Below are positions 1 to 12,298 of a stretch of 64,000 nucleotides of DNA, piece by piece. The notes under the pieces are model-generated. The model was not told the origin of the DNA, searched no databases, and saw only the letters and a list, made by a program, of their open reading frames with translations. The stretch covers positions 18,400,708-18,464,707 of the forward strand of contig NC_037590.1 of the NCBI RefSeq assembly GCF_003073045.1, given 5' to 3'. Position numbers and translations under genes: made by a program. Source of the DNA: Pomacea canaliculata (Eukaryota; Mollusca; Gastropoda; Architaenioglossa; Ampullariidae). Position 1 is the first letter of the stretch. Each line of letters begins with the position of its first letter.

Positions 1-2440
1 AAAAATTGTGCACAGCTGTGAGAAGATGGTCTCTGCTGTCTTTGATGACGGAAATATTGTGTTGACCTGTACGCACCGTCCACACACGTTACCACCCCGC
101 TATTTGTCCTGTGTACATTGTTGGCGACACGACCCGGGTGATGTAGCACAATCCTGGAAAGGGTGAAAGGTACGTTTGACTCATTTTCCTAAGAAATAAA
201 GTTGGACGAAATCCGATTTGCCACACCTGATGACGACAGGCTCGGTGAGCGAGAAGACAGGTGACGAATGGATAATAAACCATGAATTAGGAAGACTGTG
301 CCGGTATTTATCCATAATCAACAGCTTCTAATTTGTTCGTTAGAAGACTGAACACTATACTCTTTTCACTTCCAATTCGTTTATTATCAGATGAAGACTA
401 CACCTCCACTCCGAATACTCAATTTTTACCTGTGGCTTATCGTCTGGAAAACCTCTCAGCTGCACTTGTCAGCGCTCTGAAATGATGAGCACAGCGCACA
501 AGACACTATCCCATCCTTTAGCAATCCTGAGCAGCCCGGCACGAAGATGAGACACACAAGCAGACACGAGTTTATTTACACTGCTGCAACTGTTGTTCGT
601 ATTAGGCAAAGGACTGCGGCCTAAAATGGCCTTCGCGCGCTGGATACGCACTTTTGTTCTCCCTCCCGCTTGTGCACCGGGAGGCCGACGTCTTGTCGTG
701 CTGCCATGTCTCGCTCCAGTAAGCATTGCTGCTGCTTCAGCATGCACGAGGCGTGAGACGAGGAGACTTGCCCCAAGGATGAAATTAGCTGAGACAGGGC
801 TGACGTAGAAACGAGGCGTTCGAAGACCTCCCTCGTGCATCGAACAGAACATTTCACGCTCTGTTGACGTTCTGCTTTTTGTCGAGCTCTTGCCACGAAT
901 ACGCTTTTTCGGTCCTCGATGTATGGAAATGACAGTGTTATGCATGATCAAAACGCTCAATAAAACGGAGAAGTCCATATTTATCATTAGTATTTTTGTT
1001 TACCTTTGTGGAGAAGTACAAGTGATGAAAACACAGTGAAGTTTCTGTGGTTGCACAGCGAATCTCTAATCATTTGACGTAAATATTGTTTTCTTTATGC
1101 TTCAATCTTTTTCGATGGTATGAAATTTATCTCAATTACATTCAGTGTGTGGGATGCATACTAGTTCTAGTACCGCGCCAGAAAAAATGACAGCAAAAGT
1201 CGGTAGGTAAATGGAACTACATACCTGTCTCAGGTGGCAAAGCACCAAACTGTCAGGTCTGTGAGCATGCTGTGAGTGCCGGCAAAACACCTCAAAGGGC
1301 AAGAAGGAACATAAAAAAATACAGATGACAGGTCGTGTCAACTTGTTACAGGAAGCAACCAACAGACTAAAAAGCTGGTGAAGGTTTGTTGATTATACAT
1401 GCATGCATAACAAGTGATAGAGTCCGTGCATCTTTCTCTGTGTGTGTGTTTTCCTGTGTGGTGTTGGGAGGGGGCGTTGTGTGTGTGTGTTACCAGATGG
1501 TGTTCGTAGGGAGGGGGCATTAAATGTTGACACGGTTCCTTTATACGCTACCAACGGGAATTAGGAGAAGCGGGTGCACATTGCGGTCAATGATGTCAAC
1601 ACCAACCTGTCGACGAACACGTCAACGCCTGACTGTTCAGGTGCATCTGACCGCCTGAGGCTTCGTTTTTTTGTTAATGAAATGAGAAAAATGATTCCGA
1701 TCTTGATTAGTATTAAGGGGTAGGTTAACGGGACACCCTAGATAATTAGCCAAGACAGGGAATTAGTTTATTTGCATTTTTTTCCTTCATTGTTTCTGTT
1801 AAGCTCTCGGCATTTGTTTTTGCTATACTTATAAGTATCTTGCTTTCACTAAAATTGCGTTGAGTTGTCTTTTGGGGAGTGCGCTGAGGGCTCGAGTCGT
1901 TAATTAGTAATTTACTGAAAGTGCAGCCCGCACATGATTATGTCGGCGTGGATGGCGGAGTAGTCGAGAGTGTAGTTAAGACTTAACTACGAGTCTCCGG
2001 CCAACAGTGTTGTACTGCTTGTACTCGGTAAGCCAAGAAGTGAGCAATAACGATGTGATTGTTATTTATTGTCTAGAGTAATGCCTTTTTAATTTCCAGC
2101 CTTCAGACTTTGGCAAGGTCTTTGACCCCTTTAAGCGGTAAATGTGGTGGTAAACTCTCAAATACCGTAGTCATTTGCTTGTATACATCTACACATGTAC
2201 AGTAAACTGGGTTATTTTAATTCACAAGGAGCAAAAAGCAGTCGCAAGTCGTCCTTCCAGTGGCTTTGTCCTCTTGTTCCAGAAAGCCGCCTAAAAAAAT
2301 GTCTGTATACTAAAGCTTCTCCACGGATCGCTCCAAAGTGCAAAGCCCAAACAACACTGCAGCTACCGTGGCCTATTTTTTTTTTTATAAAATGATCATG
2401 CATGATATAAATACAAAGCTGTAATCCTATTTTAAAATTC
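1..2440. other. Largely non-coding stretch at left edge
   Basis: I recognise no conserved gene here. The stretch contains one unrecognised minus-strand ORF (469-987, listed separately), a GC-richer patch around 570-860, and a perfect 9-bp inverted repeat with a one-base spacer near 1971-1989. A short GT-rich run lies around 1440-1490. The other open frames are short and their products resemble nothing I know. Confidence 0.6.
469..987 (-). CDS. Unrecognised 172-codon open reading frame
   Basis: An ATG-started frame of 172 codons runs on the minus strand. The first residues are hydrophobic (MDFSVLLSVLIM), followed by a basic stretch (GPKKRIRGK) and an Ala-rich segment (HAEAAAML). I recognise no family. 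The hydrophobic start and dibasic sites would fit a small secreted precursor, but this is only a guess. The region is GC-richer than its surroundings, which lowers stop-codon frequency, and the plus strand is also open over part of it (593-808), so a chance ORF is quite possible. No splice partner was identified. Confidence 0.15.
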   Translation of the reverse strand: MINMDFSVLLSVLIMHNTVISIHRGPKKRIRGKSSTKSRTSTEREMFCSMHEGGLRTPRFYVSPVSANFILGASLLVSRLVHAEAAAMLTGARHGSTTRRRPPGAQAGGRTKVRIQRAKAILGRSPLPNTNNSCSSVNKLVSACVSHLRAGLLRIAKGWDSVLCAVLIISER

Positions 2441-2664
2441 TTCGCCATGAAGAAAAAATAATTGGACAAAAAATAGGATCTGTCATATTGACTTGTTCCT
2501 CCAGCCCACAAATCCCACCTGGTGCGATCATGTTTCCAATCACAGCTAGGTGTTCGCCATGAAGAAAAAAGTAATGGAGCAAAATTTAGGACATGTCATG
2601 TTGACTTACCTCCCCACAAATCCCACCTGGCACAATCATGTGACCAAATCACAGCCAGGTTATT
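2441..2664. repeat. Imperfect tandem duplication, unit about 112 bp
   Basis: Two adjacent copies begin with the same string TTCGCCATGAAGAAAAAA at 2441 and 2553. Both run through a matching ATTGACTT / TTGACTT segment and a CACAAATCCCACCTGG segment, and end near a CACAGC(T/C)AGGT motif. The copies differ by scattered substitutions and small indels. Function unknown; it lies in non-coding DNA. Confidence 0.85.
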
Positions 2665-3391
2665 CCTTTAACACTCTTCTATATGTCAATGCACGAGTAT
2701 ATCGAAAAACCTTTTTTTTTTTAATGCTGTTGGATATGAATGCGCCATTTGTGACGATTCTACGACTAAAATGCAGCACAGTCTAGTCAGTTCGAGGGAA
2801 AAAGAGGGGTACCTCCTAAAGTTTCCACCCTTCACACACCCACTCAGTTGATTCACACGTACGTCCTCACGCTCCTGCGCATATCATTCCTTTTACTCGC
2901 TTGCGCAAAGCAACAAATGACAACAGATTCAAACGAATATTATTAAGCTAGAAAGGATGAACAAATCAAATGATCACATATCTTTCATGGCGAATACTCA
3001 CAATGTCATACACACGTATGTAGAAACGTAGGTTCTGTTCTTCAGACAGAAGTTCGCGCCTCTCTGAAATCACACGCACGCCCCCAGCATGTGGCCAGTT
3101 CAGTCTATCGCAGAAAAAAAATTGCATAGCTACTTTGAAATATGCTTTCAAGCTAAGTTTCCATGCGCGTCTGTGTGTGTGTTGCCAGTACACGATCGCC
3201 AGAACAAAGGACCGGCTACCAACGTTTACTTCCCCAGAAGAGGAGTGGCCTTGCGCGCCGTGATATCCGCGTGACTTCATGCTCTCATTTCACAGTGGTT
3301 TCTCTGGATCCTGCTGCTGTCTCTGCTTCCTCTGTCAGTTCATGGGTGAAACGTCTCTTGTTCTCTCTGACAGACCTCGTCACTTGGCCGT

Positions 3392-3965
3392 TGACACAAC
3401 AAGCAGGAACTCCCAATCTCACTTCAAGCAGAGAACACTGGGGAGTATTGTCAACAAGGATGTTGGAGCGGATGATAGCATCAAAAGCCGCATCAACAAG
3501 CCCAGACATGCTTTCAACAGCCTACGCCCCATCTGGAACTCCCGACCATTATCCTTTAGCAGTAAGAGCCGCATCTTCAACACCAATGTGAAAGCTGTCC
3601 TACTGTATGGTTCTGAAACCTGGAGAGTGACAAACACCATCAACAACAAGCTCCAGACCTTTACCAACCGATGCCAACGCCATGTTCTGGTAATAAGATG
3701 GCCTGAAAAGATCTCCAACAGCAGGCTGTGGAAAAAAACCAACCAGAATGCCACTAGCCAAGACATCAAAAAGCGTAAATGCGCAAATGGGGCTGGATAG
3801 GATACACCCTGCGCAAACCAGCTGACACCATTGCCAAGCAAACACTTGACTGGAACACTCAGGGGAAGAGGACAGTTGGGAGACCAAAGCAAACTTGGAA
3901 AAGAACAGTAGAGATCGAGGCAAAGGACATCGGAACCACATGGGTCCAACTGAAGGAGGCTGGAA
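3392..3965 (+). mobile_element. Truncated LINE reverse transcriptase, family A copy 1
   Basis: The plus strand encodes the C-terminal part of a non-LTR retrotransposon reverse transcriptase, with segments such as [39 protein letters not shown] and RWPEKISNS. It aligns base for base over several hundred bases with a longer copy at 54.9-55.8 kb, apart from an internal deletion near 3440. The 5' end and catalytic core are missing. The frame breaks near 3780, so it is dead. It lies immediately downstream of the last exon of the vanin-like gene and is convergent to it. Confidence 0.9.
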
Positions 3966-4051
3966 GTCATTCACTCTCTCACCCTCTCTCTATATATATA
4001 TAACTTTCTGTGCTTTGTTCTGGCCTAGACACCACTGGTTCGTGACACCCT

Positions 4052-7000
4052 TCACGGATCTCTTGAGTAATCTCGGGCGTAGAGAGATGCAACCAGCAAA
4101 GGCTGCGACAAGGGAGTTGACGCTTGCAGTCTTCCTTCTGAATAGTTCCATTCTCCTGGTGCTGTCAGTGACAAGCTGTCGTTTCTGAGCACGAGCACCT
4201 CTGGGTAGACGTATGGGTACTGAATCTACCTAAAACCCAGAGAATATTTTAAATGTGTAATTCAAACGGCGTATGTTTTGCATGGTTCATCAAATCATTG
4301 CCTATGGATGTTCTATCCTTTACAGTAGGAACCTTTCCCTTCAACCTTTTATGTTCATCGTAGTTTATAGATGTGTTTTTTAACTGTTTGCATTTAAAGA
4401 AGTAAGTAATAAAATATAAGGACAGAGGCAAACCTAAAATAATGAACGAAGAGACGACCGCGCTTGGTTCTTTCACTGGCGTACGGCCGCAACTGCCGTG
4501 AGAGGGGTCCGTGCAATAAACCAGGAGACAAACCTCAGTGTACCAGTTCCTCTCGGAAGTGTGGACGCCCTCGAATACTCCGAAAGCATAGTAGCCCGGG
4601 GTGCGCGAGCTCCCGACTCATCCTGTACGTCAGCTGACAGCACGTGCGCCCAGCGCAGACAACTCTACTTCCTGACCCGTCCGTCACGTCCACCATCCGA
4701 AACAGGTCACCGCCGATCTCCGCTAAGAATACATCACTTGAGGCGACCACGTGGCTGGCAGCCTTCATGTAGTAAACAGCAGACCCAACGTCCACGTCCA
4801 TCTTCCGCAGCGTTGTGCTCTCGGAATCTCTATCCCCAAATCCGAGAAATCTGTTAAAAGACAAGCCGGGTTCTCTTTTGTTCGTAACTGGCACACCAGG
4901 AACGTCGACGACGATGAGCCTCCCCTCGCTGCTGGCGGTGTCGTCGTAGTAGTAGTCAATCGGTCCGTCGCTGGTGTAGACGCCAGACCCTAGGGCGCCA
5001 AGGGCGGGCATGTGGATGTTGGCGGCCAACAGGTTCACACGGTTCCCACGTGCCCAGGCGAGTGAATCCCGATGGCGTTGAGTAAAGGATATTCCTCGGT
5101 CCAAAAGGTAGGAAAGGCGATATTTGTGATGCCCTGGTGACAAAGTTAATTCAAAGACTGACCTCTTCTTCTTACATTTGTTTTTTCTGCTTCTTTACAT
5201 TCTTTTATATTCTTTTTGTTCTGCAACAACAACAACAACAACCAAAGAGCTATTCTGATCGCAGGAAGAGTGTAAATTAGAAGGCTGGAAAGCAATCCTG
5301 TAAGCTAGACTTTATACTTTGAAACTAGACCAGCTAGTCTCTCCTTTGCTATTCTTAACTACCTGGCGAGAAAGCAGCTCTCCTCCCACCCATCCCCCAA
5401 AAATAGAATGAATATCCACATCGTCTGCACTGCAATAGTCGTTGAACTAACAGTACTCAAACAGCGCCCCCTGATCAGCTTACGTTCTCCACAAGAAGAA
5501 TCGCAGGGTCGTGGAAGAGAATGTCGAAGCAGGTGAACAGACCGAAACGGCCAAAGGGTGTTTCAAAAGTTACGACTTCCACTTCCGGTTTGTCAAACTG
5601 ATGCTCTTCACAAAGGTTATGTTTGTGATACCTGCACATCACCATTCGTCAGCTTATCCCAGTTCATCAGCATCAGTCCCACCTCTAACCCCGCCTTACC
5701 ATCGGCGCTGAAGAAATAATAAATGCATAATCTGTTGTGTTTTAAACTTAAAGGCATTATTGATCAATGTCACCATTTGGTGCACTGTATACATCAAATT
5801 TTTTAATTAAAAAAGTTTTCGCCCAAAACAGTTTTTCTCAAACCAAAGAGACACTTCAAACGGTGCCCCCCTCCCTCTTTTTTTTAAATATATACCTTGC
5901 TATCAGCCGACCTGTAGGATCGAACACGACGTCAGTGTTGTATTGAAAATGACCGTCGGGAGGACATGGAATGCCGCTGACATCATCAGTCGTGTTGCAC
6001 GGCTTGATGTCGCCCATGTTTGCCACCAAGTAGATTTTGTTCTCCCTGATCATCATTATCATAATTATCATCGTCTTCGTCCTCATCGTTGTCGTCATTT
6101 TCATCGTCACCGTGAGGCAGTAGCAGAACACGTGTTAATGTTAGTCATCGAATAACCCATCTCAGTCCTCACTTAATTTTAATGGTTGGACCAGTCAAGT
6201 TCTCAGGTCTACCTGTTTTGAGAATTTTGTGGTTGGACAAGTGTCGGCAGGAGACAACATATACCAAGTGTTCAAAACGTGAGCATAAAACGGAATAGTA
6301 TTTTCATTTCTTTTTCGTGAAAAGAAGGCGTATTTGCTCAGGTTTGGAGGAATCGGCATTGTGTATTGAGCCTTGTAGAAACTCTTTAAGTTGAACTATG
6401 TCTACCATGCTTTAGAAACATGCCACTGTGCAACAAGATTCCCCCTCTCTTTGTAAATCTCACAGAAAATAATACTTGATAATCATGCTGCAATATTATG
6501 TAATACTTACACACGTGTTGCTGTACCCGGCCTTCATATTTCAAAATACATGTCGACATGCCATTCACACAGGTAGGCCGTACCTGGCAATGCAGCTGAG
6601 CTGAACCATAATATCCGAAGGTTGCACACGGCCAGGATCAGTGCACGGCACCCAGGGTAGCACTTGCCAGGGATCAGGGATGGGCTCCAGGTAAGGTTTG
6701 ATGGTGACCCGGTTGAAGAGGTAGCCATACAATCCATCTTCCGGGTACACGATGATCTGAGCACCCTGCACACCATACGAACTATAGACTTTTGATCTTC
6801 CAGCGTTCGACCTCCGTAGCATGATTCTTACACTCTTAGAGCTGCGCAATATTATTCTTTTAACGTTATGTAAAAAGGGAGAGATGAAAGGAAAAATTGT
6901 GGAGGCAGGGCGGAAGAAAATTTGAATAACATGAAATTCACGCATTAGAAAGGATCCTTACTCCCCTCGCCTTTTATTTTCTCATGGAACATCATGTGCG

Positions 7001-7448
7001 TACTTTCGTGTTTGTTCTATTATTCTTGTTACTTGTGCGTGAACTGCCTTCAAATGTGCCACATTATATCCACTATTCCCAACTCATAGACACGCCATGT
7101 TCCATTTCTTTCTCCCACAATTCCTGTATCTTTTGCTTTGTTGTTGACATGAATTATCCAGCTCGGCAGGGACCATGCAGTTACCCTGCGACTCCCATCC
7201 CAAGATGACTATAGTATTCTAACCTGCTTAGCTGCATGCTGAGCCTGTTGCCTGTAGATGACCACGTTTTTCATCATATTCTTAACGGCAATGGTGCGGC
7301 TAACCGGAAACGTTTCGGATGGCAGCAGAGGGCGATGCGCGAAAACCGATGCGCGGTACGTCCACGGTCTCTGCTTCACTTCTGCCAGTGCTAGCACTGT
7401 GATGAGCATAAGACAGCCAGGGACAGCGAGTTGCCTCATCCCAGTCAT
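4052..7448 (-). CDS. Vanin/biotinidase-type secreted amidohydrolase, six exons
   Basis: This is a nitrilase-superfamily enzyme of the vanin (pantetheinase)/biotinidase branch; whether pantetheine or biocytin is the substrate is not decidable here. Exons: 7224-7448, 6584-6765, 5896-6045, 5484-5631, 4434-5133, 4052-4229, about 527 codons (human vanin-1 513, biotinidase 543). A signal-peptide-like start ([19 protein letters not shown]) is visible; ATGs at 7439, 7448 and 7454 are all possible. The Glu-Lys-Cys triad is present: Glu in YPEDGLYG, Lys in RYHKHN, Cys in [11 protein letters not shown]. The vanin C-terminal domain follows, ending with YVYPEVL and [12 protein letters not shown]. No GPI-type hydrophobic tail is seen, so the product is probably soluble. 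Three one-base frame breaks occur, near 5061, 4600 and 4217; correcting them restores the family sequence and the intron phase. The locus is therefore either mis-sequenced or a recent pseudogene. Confidence 0.92.
5225..5243. repeat. Short CAA microsatellite
   Basis: A run of CAA triplets lies in the intron between exons 4 and 5 of the vanin-like gene. Confidence 0.8.
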
Positions 7449-10400
7449 CTGCATCCTGTAAACATCATCCACCCAATCTCTCATGTAGATCAACCATAAA
7501 GCGTGGCATCATAAATGCAAGAAAAGTAAAGCAAAGATCAAACGAACATACAGGACATTAATTTTGATTTCATTGAGTGGTGGACCCAAACCATACCTTC
7601 AGCCGCAAGTCTTGAAACAGTTTCGAATAAACTCCGTCCTGACGATGTGTTTGCCAGTATGAAAACTATTAAAACATGAAAGCCTATCTGCCTAAACTAG
7701 TTCGTATTCAAGTTCCTGGTGATTCATTGCAGATATGTCGATATGTCGCCTAGCGCTGTTCTCATTTTATATATGGCTTTGTGTAGCTGGTGATGACGAC
7801 ACCCTTATAAGCAGCAGAAAAAAAGTTTTAAAAAATCGAAATCAACAATTATCAACATCATTTGAGTAATTATCGAAAGTCAGGTTGTTCGGTAATGATT
7901 GTATCTATGATTACCTGATTATCTGATGTTGAAATGTTGAATTATCAATTTTCTATCATCTGATAATTAAGAAGAGACATTAGCAGGCTTTTCATTGTAT
8001 TTTCCTGCTTCTCATTAAATTTCAAAGAGAGAGCGAGAAATTGCTTAATTTACAATTCTGTCTTAATTCTCATAGGACGCATACCAGAGAGAGTGTGTAA
8101 GCAAAAGAGACAGAGATGGGGGAGAGGTCACTGACCTATATGCTGATAAAAATAACTCCCTGATTTATGCAAGTGAACGATCACTCATATGCTCTGACCT
8201 TTTCGCAACACCTATCTAGTTCAGTAGTGTACCGTTCAACATCACCCGCACTCTAACTGGGGCAACTTAAAATTTCATTTGCACAGAGGGCGGCCAGCTA
8301 TTTTTACAACGCTTACTTACTGAGCTCAGTTCATTTGCACGGACAGAAAACACAGGGTCAACGCCCGCTTAGTTGCCCTCCTCCTTTAGGTCAGAGAGAG
8401 GGATTTCACTGCTTTTTAGTGACCTTAAGTCCTGGCTAGTAGTGAAGATATCTGAGTGATTTGAACCCTGACATCCGAGGCTTACAGTTGATTCAACTGT
8501 CTCTTGGGTAGATGAGAAGAAGAAGAAAAAAAAAAAGTTGCGATTAGCGAGGGAAAGGAGATGAACACCGCTCTCGCAGTAGGTGAGCGAGTGGTGTCCG
8601 ATCAAAAGTAGATGCTAACTTGTGATTTCTTGTAGGCCATCTTTACGCAGTACTGATGAAATCACGCTAGATACGCATTTTCTGCATTTACCACCTCACA
8701 AAATCGCTTGGGCATGCCTCACACACACACCACACGGAGTTCTATTCAAAAGAGAGGGAAAAGCAAAAGGCACAATCAGATCAACGTACAGGAAAGACAG
8801 AAGGTGAAAGAGTAGACTGCGTTAATGCATGATCTCTCTGATGGACAAAGATGTAACAGTGAAGGTCAACAGTTCTACACAAAAGACATCGTCTATGCTC
8901 AGTCTGTCTAGAGCTCTGAGCTCACATACACGCGTGATCACACTGTAGACTGGGTTGCCTGCAGAGAGAGAGATTATTTTCTAAAGTCGAAGGCTGTTGA
9001 CCTCGTATTATCGTCACACTTTTTGCAAATCAATCGGTTCACGTGCTTAAAAAAGATGTAGGCAGCCTGGCTTGATTAGACATCAAAGCTGTTTATAGCT
9101 GACCTAGGTGTCAACATTCTGCCTGAATCAACCTCTAACAAACAGTTCCTTAATCTCCTTACCTCGCTAGACAGCCATGCTCCATTAGTCCTTCGCCCGG
9201 TCTCCGGTTATTCACCCATTCTCACTGACATAGGGCCGTGGAATCTGAGCTTCTGGAGGTCAAATGCGAACAGAAGAAATTAGAGCGTGAGCGGCGAATC
9301 AAAGATTTTGCCCTCGAGAAGAGGGTTTATTCTCGCTTCATGACTACGGTCTTAGGGGTTGGTCAGGGTCAGGTCAGTACGTCACCTGACTAGCTGAAAT
9401 GCTAACACTAACGCACGTAACGTGTAAAATATTTAGGTGGCTGCTAATTGGCATCATGAACATCTAGTGCATGTAGCTCGATCCGTGGTTAGTGTCGTAC
9501 AAGCTAGTGTATATACGTGGCGCGAGGTCAGAAAACAATTTTCGCCCCTTGTTCACCGGTATCCATCACCACAAGCCGCGTCGTAACAACGCATGGTTCA
9601 TGTAATATCCACCCCCACTTTTTGTGTTAACAGGTAAAATGTATGTCAGTTTAAATATCTAGGATAGGCAGTCTTTTATCCTTGTGACAGTGTATAAAAT
9701 CTTGTTCTCTTGAAATTTCTTTAATCCTCCCAGCTCGCATGTTTTGGGATTTTCTTCCTCGTTTAATAATTTCTTTGTATAATATCCTTGTACAATAATC
9801 TCGCATTCAACCCTTCATCTCCTCCGGTCTTTACCCGCGACGAAGTGCCAATTGGCACTATTGTGTGGTGTTCTGTTTACATGTCTCTCGCCTGATGCAA
9901 CCCCCTCCACCGAAAAAAAAATATCTTGGTCACGTTTGTAGCTCTTGGGTGTAACGTATCCTGTCGCGTTGTCCTAACCTCAGAATAATTCTGCTCCTAG
10001 TTTGCCTGCCTTCACCACTAGCATGGATTTGTTATTTATTCGGATCGTCTATTATTATTCAGTGGCGTAGGAACCCCCATCCTTTTTTACGAAATGTGCG
10101 AGTGCGAACGCCGTTCACTGTCAGCAGGGAGTTTGCCCCGCCGCCTCTTCTACTGTTTCTCACCCGCCTCTCTCCACACCAACATCCTCAACTGCATAAC
10201 TGATATGGCGAACTCTTCCTCCTTGTAATTTTCCTATCTGATCATCCAGGTATCATTTATTTAACAAAAAACCGTGTAAAAGTGTTTGCGGTCTGTGCTT
10301 CCGAGGAAAGCTAGGCTTATAGCAGAACTGTAGACACAATCTGTGCGGTTGCAAGGCGCAAAGAGTGTCCTATTGGTTTACGGTTCAGTTCTCGCCTCGG

Positions 10401-11851
10401 GACACTCTCTTTGAGTTGGGTTTTTTTTTTCTGGGGACTCCGGTTTCGTCCCCCTCCTTTCTCTCCTCAGTGCAAAATCACCTCGGGTGGAGGAAGTATT
10501 TTCCCACCAAAGCAACCAACCAAAACTTCTAAGGAGCAAGATCATCCACTTTGGCAAATGCAGATGTCATCCATCGTCATATTGTTCCCATCACCACGGT
10601 GGGCAGAAAACGTGTAGTGTATCAACTTTATCAAGACAAACAGCAGCCAGAATCATTCCCTTTTCAGTCTTTCCCATCTTATGTCAAACACAAGACATCT
10701 GAAGATTTAAAGGCAAGAAAATCATCCATCCAAACATATAAACTGAAGAAAAGCGCCAAACATTGTATTTTTATTGCATGTAGTTAAAATATAATTATGG
10801 GGTTAAATGTGATGTACTCTGTAAAAGGAATTTTTTTTCAAATGACTAGTTGCCACTAATCTGAAAAGATAATAATTTAAAAAAAGATAAAAGACAAACT
10901 TATGTTTACTCTTACTTTGCAATGCAGATGGCTATGAACATTTTCTGAAGTAAACCCCATTTTGTGAAATGGTGATGGCCAAACACAGTACATGTATAGT
11001 TAAGTCCACACAAGTTCATCACATTCTGCAGAGTGTATATGTATGTGTATAAATAACTGGAAAAAAAAACAGATTTGTTAAAATTTAAAAACATTAATTG
11101 AACTTGGGCTAAAAAAGAAAAAATGCAAGTCATTAAACATTATTTTCTCTTGTTTATCTGAAGCTTGTCTTCATGTTGTCTAAGCAATCCCACTATCTTA
11201 AAATTAAATGCAGTTCAAAGAACCTTACAATTGGTATCTTGTTTATATATGAATACCTTTGATGTAAGTAACTATATCCTTGTAAATTTTTATTTTAAAA
11301 TTCAAATGCTAGGCTGTTGGTTAATACCTTTAATCAGCTCTATTAGGGAAGATGATTTCAGAAGACACAAACCCACTGTTTTTCTCACATCCACACCGCC
11401 CCCTCCCCTTTTCTAACACATGCACAACATCAAAGTTTACACACCTCTCATAACCCACACTTCCAAGCTAATAGGCCTAAGCCTCAGGATCTTCATATAT
11501 TCCATCCATCCATAATCAGAACTGGTACAAACTAATGACTAAGAGCTGTGGAAAAAAAAAAAAATTCAAGAACAAAATTAACATCAAGAAATGGACAACA
11601 ATCCCTGAATACAGATGATGATCTCCATGCATGGACATTATCCATATTACACACAATACACTACAGAATACAGATTGGATACATACATCAGCATAAAAGC
11701 TCATGTATAAACACATGTGCATCACAAAGGCCTCTAAAGCTGAGAGTTTTTCCATTACTGAACTCCTCTTAAGCTATCCTGAGCTGTAAGCACCTCTGTC
11801 AACCCGTAGCATCTGAACTGATATTGTGTGTTTGGTGACATGGGTTTTAAA
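7449..11851. other. Intergenic stretch without recognisable gene
   Basis: This is the region upstream of the vanin-like gene and should contain its promoter, but I could not place one. Short CA and GA repeats occur near 8725 and 8090. A segment at 10415-10480 (TGGGGACTCCGGTTTCG and a following pyrimidine-rich run) looks like a dispersed repeat, but I cannot name it. Open frames here are short and unsupported. Confidence 0.6.
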
Positions 11852-12298
11852 CAGTGGTTTTCACGCATGTCAGGTGGACTGTGGCTGCCAGTCATCAAAC
11901 ATCAACAAAGTGATGTTTAAAATGCCAGATACACTAATAAGCCAAGTAATAATTTCACATGAATTTTAATTTTATTGATGATCACCTGCTCATTTGCATA
12001 AAATGCTTGCTTACCGAGCACTGTGTCATTTAACTGCATCACCCATTACCCTTAGTAACACAGTGCACTTCCTTATTGTTAATTTTTAAGTGTACTTTGC
12101 GAAGTATGTAATTTTATATAAACATATTCTAAACTTACACTACTGTCACAAAAGTACATTTAGTTTTGAATTGTAATGAAACAAATACGGCAATTTAAAT
12201 GTGAAATTCACAGTAGAGAGTGATTTTAGGCCTTGGTGGTCCACCATATTTTTTACTTAAAAAATGGTCAGCAATCCGAAATACTTTGAGAACCACTG
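11852..12298. mobile_element. Non-autonomous hAT-like element, copy 1
   Basis: The element starts with CAGTGGTTTTCA and ends with TTTGAGAACCACTG, a diverged terminal inverted repeat of the kind typical of hAT transposons. Its interior matches, in reverse orientation, the copy at 57135-57479 (shared segments about the drop in GGCCTTGGTGGTCCACCATA and TGTGAAATTCA). The flanks are GTTTTAAA and TTTAAAAC, which suggests a decayed 8-bp target duplication. It has no coding capacity. Confidence 0.8.

Noticed and set aside
1935-2000. tRNA-like segment with GTAGTTAAG inverted repeat
   Set aside because: It has a hint of an A-box-like string but no acceptor stem, anticodon arm or T arm could be drawn.
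3419-3974. Long minus-strand ORFs of 183 and 124 codons
   Set aside because: They are antisense to the LINE reverse transcriptase fragment, and the same antisense frame occurs at 55182-55538 opposite the other copy.
4249-4433. Hydrophobic extension of vanin exon 5 that could be a membrane anchor
   Set aside because: A donor site (TTAG|GTTTGCC) and a better matching final exon at 4052-4229 show this is intron sequence.
10411-10790. Three overlapping plus-strand ORFs
   Set aside because: They are low-complexity, overlap in all frames, resemble no protein and look like a repeat.
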